This document shows positions 56,569 through 64,000 of a stretch of 64,000 nt of DNA, in pieces (position 1 is the stretch's first letter; every line of letters begins with the position of its first letter). The position numbers and the translations under genes are program-made. This DNA comes from Pisolithus tinctorius. Taxonomy: Eukaryota > Basidiomycota > Agaricomycetes > Boletales > Pisolithaceae. The notes under the pieces were generated by a model. The model had not been told where the DNA came from. It did no database searches and worked only from the letters and a program-made list of their open reading frames with translations. The stretch lies in assembly GCA_024663395.1 (NCBI GenBank), contig JANFAH010000032.1, positions 558,001 through 622,000 on the forward strand. Direction: 5' to 3'.

Positions 56569-57627
56569 ATGGAAGGCATCCAGGACCAGATCACCGACCT
56601 CCAAAACACCCTTGACACCCTTCACGATGAAAACTACAGGCTAAATGACAGCCTAAGAAACACTCAGGACACAATCATGACCATTGAGGGTCAGCGAAAC
56701 CAATGGAATGCTCTCCCTGCAGATGTGATCCAGAGGAGGATAGAAGTGATGGCCGACCCAGGTCAGTATGCTGGTGATTGTGCTAAGTTTTCCAAATGGT
56801 GGGTAAAGATGAAGGTATGGGTCGCTCAGAATAGGACTGCCCTACCTACCACCCAAGACAAGTGTACTGCGGTTTGGTCCCACATGACAGGCCCTGTGGC
56901 TGGAAGGTTCGCCCAGGCAAAATTCTCCCTTGCCATCGTCACTGGAGTGTGGCCTGATACGGCTGAGATGATTGAAGATATTGATAGGTTCTTTGCCCCT
57001 CAGACAGACATCGAGTGGGCCAAAGCTCAGATGTGCACCATGCGCCAAGGGAACTCTCACTACAAGGAGTTCTATGCAAAGTTTGAGTCCTTGAAGGTTC
57101 AGGGACATGTCACTGATGAGACCGCTGGGTTCCTGTTGGAGAATGTGGTTCACCCCGCTATCGTAAAGGAAGCCCTAAGGAGGGGATACACTCAAGGCAA
57201 CTACCTCCAGATGACTGTCGCCTTCTGTGAGGCTGCCCTTGCTAGGGATCATTTCAAACTCCTGTATAATCATTACCCCAATGAACCTGCCCCCCGCTCC
57301 TCCTACAACCGCCCTTCATATTCCCCCCACTTCACCCCTACCGGAACCCAGCCTGGTCATGGCACCCCTATGGAGATTGGTGCTGCTTGTTTTTCCCCTC
57401 GTCCTGTCCCTTCTCACATCAAGTGCTTCGACTGCCAAGGAAATCACTACAAGCATGACTGTCCCCAAACCAAAGGAAAGGGTCCTGCTAGACCCAGCAT
57501 ACGGGAGGTAATGCAGGAAGCACAGGAGCTTGCCCTCCACCAAATGTTGTTTGAGGACATGCAGGCCTTCTTCTACGACAAGCAAATCAACGAGATGAAG
57601 GCCCAGGGAAAAGAGTTCGGCCAGTAG
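56569..57627 (+). CDS. Gag of Gypsy B
   Basis: A 352-codon intact frame. An N-terminal coiled coil (residues 1-45, MEGIQDQITDLQNTLDTLHD) precedes the gag domain (KFSKWWVKMKVWVAQ, MTGPVAGRFAQAKFSL, FFAPQTDIEWAKAQM). The zinc knuckle CFDCQGNHYKHDC has spacing CX2CX3HX4C, one residue shorter than normal. It ends at TAG 57625-57627, after the slippery site. Start: ATG 56569 is the first in frame that includes the whole coiled coil. Confidence 0.92.
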   Translation: MEGIQDQITDLQNTLDTLHDENYRLNDSLRNTQDTIMTIEGQRNQWNALPADVIQRRIEVMADPGQYAGDCAKFSKWWVKMKVWVAQNRTALPTTQDKCTAVWSHMTGPVAGRFAQAKFSLAIVTGVWPDTAEMIEDIDRFFAPQTDIEWAKAQMCTMRQGNSHYKEFYAKFESLKVQGHVTDETAGFLLENVVHPAIVKEALRRGYTQGNYLQMTVAFCEAALARDHFKLLYNHYPNEPAPRSSYNRPSYSPHFTPTGTQPGHGTPMEIGAACFSPRPVPSHIKCFDCQGNHYKHDCPQTKGKGPARPSIREVMQEAQELALHQMLFEDMQAFFYDKQINEMKAQGKEFGQ

Positions 57628-57648
57628 AGGATCAGGTCTCCACTGGCT
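57606..57648 (+). promoter_or_regulatory. -1 ribosomal frameshift signal, Gypsy B gag-pol
   Basis: The gag codons CAG GGA AAA contain G_GGA_AAA (57606-57612). After 7 nt a stem GCCAGT/ACTGGC (57620-57625 with 57642-57647) follows, extended by GAG/CTC (57627-57629 with 57638-57640) across one mismatch and by a G-U pair at 57619/57648. The -1 frame is open from 57612 into protease. Confidence 0.78.
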
Positions 57649-60600
57649 ATGTTTACAATAAGTTTTCTGTCTTAGGTGTTGACGATTTCTCTACCGAGCA
57701 GGATCTATTTAACTTGGAGATTACTGTACCATCTGAAGAGGCGACCCCAGTGGGTGTGGCCGCAGATGTAAAACTATCGGTGCTTAATTCCTCTTGCAAT
57801 AAAAATAAAAACACTCCTATCCAGAAAACAAAAGAAACCCTGAAAATAAGAACAGCAGACCCAAAGGCCGAATTGGAGTTAGAAGTAGTGTTGGAAGGAC
57901 GAGAAAAGAAGTGGAATGTAAAGGCACTGGTGGATTCAGGGGCCAATGATACTTTCTTGGATAAGAGGTGGGCTGATGAAAATGATGTCCCCCTAATCAA
58001 GCTTGGACAACCAGTCACTGTCCTCAATGTCGATGGAACCCCTAATGTGGCTGGTAACATCACGCATATTGCCTCCCTTGTCATGAACTATCAAGGACAT
58101 CAAGAGTCCATCTGGGCTCAGGTCACCACGCTCAGAATGCATCCCCTCATACTCAGGTACACTTGGCTATGGAAACACAATCCAGAAGTGTGTTGGGAGA
58201 CCAAACAGGTGAAGTTGTCCCACTGTCCCTGTGAGTGTCATGACCTTGCCCCAAAAACAAGGGCAGAGAGAGTGGCAGAGGAACAAGAGGCACAGGACAT
58301 GGAGTACCTCTATCCAAAGCTTCGTTCCACCAGGGTTTGAGCTGGTACTACTGAGGAACTTGTCCTGAGGGAGTATCACCAGTACCTTAAGGTCTTCTCA
58401 AAGGAGGAGTCAGAGAGGATGCTGCTTTGTAAACCATGGGATCATGCTATCAATCTCAAGGAAACCTTCACTCCCAAGCATGGCCGCCTCATCCCACTCT
58501 CCATAGAAGAACAGAAAGAGGTGTCAGACTTCCTTGAGGACCAACTGCATAAGGGCTACATCCATCCCTTGAAGTCCCCCCAAACCTCTCCTGTCTTCTT
58601 CGTGCCCAAGAAGGATGGGAAGAAACAGATGGTCCAGGATTACCGATACCTTAATGAACATACTGTCAAGAATGCATACCCCCTTCCCCTAATTTCCCGG
58701 CTTGTTGACAAACTCAAGGGCTGTAAGCTCTTCACCAAAATGGACCTCTGATGGGGCTACAATAATGTCCATGTCAAGGAAGGAGATGAGTGGAAGGCTG
58801 CCTTCATCACCCATAAAGGTGCCTATGAACCACTGGTCATGTACTTCAGTCTCTGCAATTCCCCATCTACCTTCCAGAGTATGATGAATGACATCTTTGG
58901 AGACATGGAGGATGTTCTCGTGGTCTACATCGATGATCTAATGATCTTCACCAAAACGGACGATGAAGTCGAGCATGACAGGATTGTCCTGGAGGTGTTG
59001 AAAAGACTGGAGGACAATGACTTGTTTGTCAAACCAGAGAAGTGCTTCTTTAAGCAGAAGCAGGTGGAGTTTCTGGGCATGGTGGTGGGAACCAACAGGG
59101 TTAAGATGGATGAAAGCAAGGTGAAGGCCATTACTGAGTGGCCAGTTCCCACAAAGGTCCATTCAGTCCAGGCTTTCCTGGGGTTGGCAAACTTTTATTG
59201 CCATTTCATCAAGGACTTTGCACAGATCACTTGTCCCCTCAATGACCTTACGAGAAAGGATCAACTCTGGACTTGGGGTCCTCGAGAACAACAAGCTTTT
59301 GATGCCCTGAAAGCTGCCTTTACCACTGCCCCTGTTCTTGCCTTCCCAGACCAGGACAGGGAATTCTGTCTTGAAACTGATGCCTCAGACTTTGCCACTG
59401 GGGCCATCCTTTCTGTAAAATGTGATGACGACCTCTGGCAACCTGTCACCTTCTACTCCCACTCCATGTCCCCTCCTGAATGAAATTACCAGGTCTTTGA
59501 TAAAGAGATGCTGGCCATAATCCATGCCTTAGAGACGTGGCAACACTATCTCAAGGCCACCCCTTATCAGTTCAAGGTCCGGACGGACCACTCAAACCTC
59601 CAGTACTTCATGAAAGCACAAAACCTAGATCGTCGCCAAGCATGTTGGGCCCAATATCTCTCCTGGTTCAACTACAAACTGGTGTACAAACCTGGCTCCT
59701 CAATGGCTAAGGTGGATGTCCTCTCAAGACATGAAGATCATGAATCTGGAAAAGGATCAGATAACCAAGGAGTCACACTCCTAGATCCCTCCAGGGTGGC
59801 CGCCACTTTATTAATTGGAGAGGATATAGATCTCATCACTGCCTTGAAGTCTGCTTCCTTGGGGATGCCACAACTGGAAGGTTCTGTCTTCCAAGAAGGC
59901 CTGTACATTTGTGAAGGAAGGGTCTACGTTCCCCCTGCAGCCAGGATTCACACCCTAGAAAAGCACCATGATACTCCACTTGCTGGTCATCCCAGTTGGA
60001 AGAAAACTCTGGAACTCGTCTCCCACAACTATGTCTGGCCCAGTATGACTTCCACTGTTAAAGACTACGTCTCAGCATGCCACTGCTGCCAGATGGCTAA
60101 GAGTTCTAGGGTACCTCCTGCAGGAAAGCTCCTTCCGAACCCCATCCCAGAACATCCTTGGACCGACATCTCGGTTGACTTCATGGAACTACCAGAGGTA
60201 CAAGGTTTCAATAACATCATGGTGGTGGTGGACAGGTTTTCAAAGGAGGTGGTCTTTGCCCCTACTACCAAGGAGGTCTCCTCACTTCAGACTGCGGAGC
60301 TCTTCCAAGATCATGTGTGGACCCAGCATGGATTACCCTCCTCCATCATCTCTGATCGCAGACCCCAGTTTGCCAGCACCTTCACTACCAAACTTTGCAG
60401 GATGCTTGGGATCAAACCCAAGCTCTCCACTGCCTTTCATCCCCAGACAGACAGCCAGACAGAACATCTTAACCAGGATCTACAGCAGTATCTCTGCCTC
60501 TTTGTCAATGACCAACAGGACTCTTGGCCTTCTTGGCTCAAGGTTGCCCAGTTCTCCTACAATAACAAGTGACAGGAGTCCACTGGCAAAAGTCCCTTCT

Positions 60601-61316
60601 CAGTCACTTGTTCCTACACCCCCAGGATGAGTGTGGAACCCTTCCTTTCCAAGGCGGAGGTGGCCACAGATCATGCCATTGACCTTGCCAAGGTTTTGGA
60701 GGACACAAAGAGGGCCCTGAACAAAGCTGCAGAATGGACGAAGGTGTCTGCAGATGCAACTCAGTCTGATGCCCCCTCCTACTCTGTTGGCGACATGGTC
60801 TGGCTGGAAACTTCCCGGATTTCTCTCTCTGGCTGCCCTTCTAGAAAACTCACTGAACAATGGATTGGTCCTTACAAGGTTGTTTCACTCAAGCCCAATG
60901 CGTTAGAGTTGAAACTCCCAAAAACTCTCGAAATCCATCCAGTCGTTAATGTCTCTCAAGTTAAACCCTACAAGGGACTGCTAGAGGGCCAGGTTGTTAC
61001 TCGCCCCAGACTGGTGGTCAGACATGAAGGCGATGACAAGTTCGAGGTGGACTATGTTGCTGATTCTCATCTGAAAAGGAACAGACTTGAGTATCTCATC
61101 CATTGGAAGGGGTATCATGACAAGGATCGCACCTGGGAACCTGAGTCTGCCCTAAAGTCTGCCCCTGGTGCTGTCAGGGACTTCCATCGTCGCCACCCTT
61201 CTGCCCCTCATAAACTCCATGGCATGGACTCCTCCCTTTTCTCCTCTCTCTTTCAGCCTCTGGAAAACTTTACCAACACTGTCCCTACCTTCAATCACCT
61301 GGAAGTCGATTTCTAA
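57612..61316 (+). pseudogene. Pol polyprotein of Gypsy B
   Basis: One frame with only four in-frame stops, all TGA (58338, 58749, 59481, 60570). Protease: ALVDSGANDTFLD. RT: KMDL, then after TGA WGYNNVHVKEGDEW; YIDDLMIF intact. RNase H: ETDASDFATGAIL, DKEMLAIIHALETW, RTDHSNLQYF. Integrase: HDTPLAGH and CHCCQMAK zinc ligands, SVDFMELP, SDRRPQFAS, DSQTEHLNQ; the D-D-E triad is present although two nearby Gly are changed (SDRG to SDRR, DGQ to DSQ). A chromodomain FEVDYVADSHLKRNRLEYLI, HWKGYHDKDRTWEPES lies at 61040-61160. The surrounding frame suggests a recently competent element. Confidence 0.92.
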
Positions 61317-61327
61317 GGAGGGGATAG

Positions 61328-61718
61328 TGTTACGATATGTACTCTTTTCCTTTCTTTCTTTCCTTCTTCGTCTTATCTAATCTTTGATCTTATCTTATCA
61401 CGAGGACTCGACCCAGGCTCCGGCCTAGACCTCGCCTCACCTTTACCACACCTTCCCCTTCTAGTATGTTCTGCTCCACTATGATATCATCATGACATCA
61501 CTATGATGTCATGGACCTCATGTATGCCTCACCGTTACCTCATGTACCTTAGTATAAGTACCCTTGCTCAATCACCCCACTAGCCCTAAGCTAGTTCATT
61601 TGGGTCTACGAGTCCTAAAGTCACCTGCTTCTAAGTCATCTCCTCTTCCTTCCTCTTCTCTCTTCTTTTGGTTCTTGGTGTGAGCCTACAACAAACCCTG
61701 TTGTTAGGTCTCATCACA
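61328..61718 (+). repeat. LTR, family B (3' LTR)
   Basis: 391 bp, TGTTACGATATGTACTC to GGTCTCATCACA; keeps more CpG than the 5' LTR. Confidence 0.93.
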
Positions 61719-62012
61719 GGGTGGGAGAATCCCCAGCATTGCTTGGAGAGCCCCTAGAGACAGGAGTTGGCTGGGAAATTCCAAGCATGGCCTGGAGGAT
61801 CCACTGCATACCCTGTGGATCCCCAGAGTGGGTGGGAAAATTCCGTTGAGACCTGGACAATCTTTGACTTCTATGCAATGGCCAAGACTGGAGATCACTG
61901 AAGACTTGAGAAGCATGGTGAAAGTATATGTCTGCTGTGCCTGGGAAATCACCATCACCAAGTATATTCTACTCCCTCCATCAGATGTCACCAGTCTTTC
62001 CTCAGTGGTCTA

Positions 62013-62464
62013 TGTTACGTTTCACCCCTGACTTTTCCCTTCTTGCTGTACGTTTACCTCGTTTGTGATCCGTTGGACTTAGTTTCCTTTTAGAGTCGTC
62101 TTCTCTCTGGTCCGACGGCTCTCTGTTTCCACCACTAGCATTACTGGCTCGCTACATGCTTAGGACATGTGTCGCCATTGTTCAACCAATGGCGTAGTTA
62201 CCTCGTTACGTGCGGACGCCTCATGGTCTGTCTCTGTGTAGTATTTAGACTGCTGGCTCAAGTCCTGGAGACCCAGACTTGAGCTGCTCAATCATACGCA
62301 GCGTTCTCAGAACTTCGCCTTCAGTGTCCCTCACAAGGACCACTCTTACCGGCGTTGCCCTAAAATCCTCTGTTGTTTACAGAGGTTACTGCAGCCGTTG
62401 CTCAGTAGAAACCTTAGTCTGCGTTTGAGCTCTCCCTACGTCTTGACTTCGGTCGAGCGTAACA
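62013..62464 (+). repeat. LTR, family E (5' LTR)
   Basis: 452 bp, TGTTACGTTTCACCCC to GTCGAGCGTAACA. The flank GTCTA (62008-62012) is the expected half of a target duplication. Confidence 0.9.
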
Positions 62465-62764
62465 AAAGCTCAAGTCTAACAGCCTTTGGCCGAATCGGTC
62501 ACTGCTTAGTGAACCACCACGAACCCCCGAAACAACCGACGTTGGGCGCCGTTGCGACCCACTCGCGAAGAATCGTCATCTGACGAAGAACAGGAGAGCA
62601 CTGTCACAGACACCTCCTCCAACGAACCCGAACAGCCAGATAGAGGTTTTACCTCTGGAATTCTCTCGAATCTCTTCTCCCAGTCACTCGCATCGCTTGG
62701 TACTCCCATCCAACCAAGTCCGCCACCACTCTTCCCTGCACCCCCGCCCCCACCACAGATTACG

Positions 62765-63664
62765 ATGTCTGGCTCATCGTCGAAGGCACCGGTTGGCAAT
62801 GCCACCAAAGCCACAGAACTGAAGATCGGTGCTCCATCTGATTTTGATGGAAACCAGAAGAACGCCATGAGCTGGCTGTACTCTGTACAGACCTATCTCT
62901 TGGTAAACGAAGAACTATATGACACAGACACCAAAAAGGTGGTCTACGCCTTGTCGTATATGAAGAAAGATGTCGCCCGTTCCTGGGCCGCCACCTTCCA
63001 GAAGACGTCTCTGGAAAAGACCCCCCCGAGTTTCGGCACTTTTGCCGATTTTATAAAAGATTTCAAAGCGTCATTCACCTCTGCAGACACCGCAGGTACT
63101 GCCATCGCCAAATTGCGCACCCTAAAACAGAAGGAGTCTGTCGAACAGTATATCACTGACTTCCGAACTGCCGCTGCTGACTCTACCATCACGGAAGACG
63201 TCGCTTTGATTGAGTTCTTCTCACAAGGACTCAAACCTTTCATCGTGAACCGAATCCACATGATGGAGACCACTCCCACCAAGATTACTGAGTGGTACAC
63301 CCAAGCTCAGAAGTTTGACGCTAAATGGAGAAAGGTCAATGAAACCTTTGGAAAGAAAGAAAAGAAGACGTTCCACCCAAGGAACAACTTTGCCGAAGAA
63401 AAAGATCCAAATGCTATGGACGTGGATGGAGTGAGACTCTCCAGAGAAGAACGAGACCGTCACATCAAAGAAGGAAGATGTTTCGGTTGCGGAAACAAGG
63501 GACATCTCTCCCGGGAATGTCCGGACAAGGGGAAAACTCCCCAAAAGAAAGTAAAAAAGATCCGCAAAATTGTAGAAGTAGAAGAAAGCGACGATGAAGA
63601 AAAAGTCGCTGGTCCATCCATTGCTCTAGTCAACATTGCTAGAGCCCTTGGGAAGGATTTTTGA
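62765..63664 (+). CDS. Gag of Gypsy E (young copy)
   Basis: The frame is open from 62513; the first ATG is 62765 (MSGSSSKAPVGNATKATELK), giving 299 codons. The gag domain has IGAPSDFDGNQKNAMSWLYS, VVYALSYMKKDVARSWAATF, DFIKDFKASF, LRTLKQKESVEQYITDF and FFSQGLKPFIVNRI. PNAMDVDGVRLSREERDRHI precedes the zinc knuckle CFGCGNKGHLSREC (CX2CX4HX4C), and the tail is Lys/Glu-rich. A longer Pro/Glu-rich N-terminus using a non-ATG start is possible. Ends at TGA 63662-63664. Confidence 0.92.
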   Translation: MSGSSSKAPVGNATKATELKIGAPSDFDGNQKNAMSWLYSVQTYLLVNEELYDTDTKKVVYALSYMKKDVARSWAATFQKTSLEKTPPSFGTFADFIKDFKASFTSADTAGTAIAKLRTLKQKESVEQYITDFRTAAADSTITEDVALIEFFSQGLKPFIVNRIHMMETTPTKITEWYTQAQKFDAKWRKVNETFGKKEKKTFHPRNNFAEEKDPNAMDVDGVRLSREERDRHIKEGRCFGCGNKGHLSRECPDKGKTPQKKVKKIRKIVEVEESDDEEKVAGPSIALVNIARALGKDF

Positions 63665-64000
63665 ATGGGAACTCTGCGTTGACGCCAGATGTTCCCCAAA
63701 CTAAGGACAGTTCAGTTTCTGTTGCGCCTGTACTTGTAACGTCTACACCCGAACGTACTATGCAGATCCCCGTCTCCCTCTACACATCAGGAACTACTCT
63801 GAAAGTCGTCAACACCACCGCTCTAGTTGATTCTGGAGCAGAAATTTCTTGCATCGACTGGGGCTTTGTGCGAAAGCACCGAATCCCCACTCAACGACTT
63901 GCCGAACCCATCCTTGCCAAAAACGCCGATGGAACCCAAAACTCTAAAGGAAAGATATTGTTTTCCGCCACCCTTTACTTCAAAGTCAAAGGACTCGTTC
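63661..64000 (+). CDS. Pol start of Gypsy E (protease), partial
   Basis: The -1 frame relative to gag is open from the gag stop: LNGNSALTPDVPQTKD, then the retropepsin motif TALVDSGAEISCIDWGFV (63820-63870) and NADGTQNSKGKI. It continues past the window end. The frames overlap only at the T5 run GATTTTTGA (63656-63664). Confidence 0.85.
   Translation, partial: MNGNSALTPDVPQTKDSSVSVAPVLVTSTPERTMQIPVSLYTSGTTLKVVNTTALVDSGAEISCIDWGFVRKHRIPTQRLAEPILAKNADGTQNSKGKILFSATLYFKVKGLV

Larger units (their letters stand above)
55871..61718 (+). mobile_element. Complete Ty3/Gypsy chromovirus, family B
   Basis: A 5,848-bp element with two 391-bp LTRs (55871-56261 and 61328-61718), the target duplication GGGTG (55866-55870 and 61719-61723), gag, pol in the -1 frame, and a polypurine tract AAGGAGGGGATAG before the 3' LTR. 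Only four nonsense changes separate it from an open pol. Confidence 0.95.
55190..61840. repeat. 21-bp dyad array split by Gypsy B
   Basis: About 32 units of 21 bp (GGAGAATCCCCAG plus 8 nt, with linkers AGTGGGTT or CAGTGCTT/CATTGCCT) run 55190-55870, and a few decayed units continue at 61719-61840. Gypsy B occupies the gap. Long frames through the array are an effect of the 3 x 7 period. Confidence 0.92.
62013..64000 (+). mobile_element. Young Gypsy, family E, 5' part (runs off the window)
   Basis: LTR 62013-62464, gag and the start of pol with protease. CpG is frequent and the frames are intact, in contrast to the old copy at 26634-38398. The 3' part and the other LTR are outside the window, so completeness is unknown. 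The 170 bp between the dyad array and the LTR hold nothing recognised. Confidence 0.88.

Noticed and set aside
62506..62868. Minus-strand frame of 120 codons over the Gypsy E gag start
   Set aside because: Shadow of the gag frame; Gly/Ser/Val-rich only because gag is Pro/Ser-rich there.
63541..63580. A_AAA_AAG in Gypsy E gag as the frameshift site
   Set aside because: The -1 frame after it meets TGA and TAG before pol, so it cannot produce the fusion.

Overview
The window looks like a transposon graveyard from a filamentous fungus, most likely an Agaricomycete (mushroom-forming basidiomycete). The evidence is short introns of about 50-55 nt with GT..AG ends, chromodomain Ty3/Gypsy elements, a two-gene CACTA/Tnp2 element and a PIF/Harbinger element with its Myb-like partner, all of types I recognise from mushroom genomes. 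I found no host housekeeping gene, rRNA or intact tRNA. The species cannot be named from this sequence.

Layout. (1) About 0.4-7.4 kb holds a decayed CACTA-type element: an accessory gene on + converging on a Tnp2 transposase on -. The transposase gene is split by two insertions, so upstream pieces lie at 14,580-14,728 and perhaps 24,341-24,998. (2) 7,391-14,579 is a non-autonomous LTR element read on - (gag but no pol; 460-bp LTRs; 4-bp target duplication). It carries an eight-copy exon/intron-like repeat array and a solo LTR. (3) 14,729-24,340 is a giant palindromic element with perfect 19-bp ends and a 7-bp target duplication. Its two arms of about 3.2 kb carry a 45-bp tandem array, a solo LTR, a 21-bp dyad array and a CACGTG-rich stretch. 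A complete PIF/Harbinger transposon (18,505-21,541, TSD TTA) sits in one arm. (4) 25.3-38.4 kb is an old Gypsy copy (family E) into which an almost complete Gypsy (family A, 26,908-35,556, TSD CCTGA) has jumped. Family A carries an extra antisense gene and a solo LTR in its chromodomain. (5) 38.6-47.9 kb is a strongly CpG-depleted mosaic: two inverted copies of LTR family H flank a truncated Gypsy (family C) and a third, partial copy of the palindrome arm. (6) 48-55 kb is CpG-poor and holds a hairpin tandem array next to a tRNA-like sequence and a decayed TE-associated gene. (7) 55.19-61.84 kb is a 21-bp dyad array split by a complete Gypsy (family B, TSD GGGTG). (8) 62,013 to the window end is the 5' part of a CpG-rich, apparently young family-E Gypsy.

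How the parts relate. Four Gypsy copies place pol in the -1 frame relative to gag. Three show a slippery heptamer followed 6-8 nt later by a hairpin. In families A and C the hairpin is kept with different bases. Most otherwise open pol frames are broken only by TGA where Arg CGA is expected, which together with the CpG loss points to deamination of methylated CpG. The palindrome arms, the third arm copy and the 55-kb array share one 21-bp GGAGANTCYCC motif.
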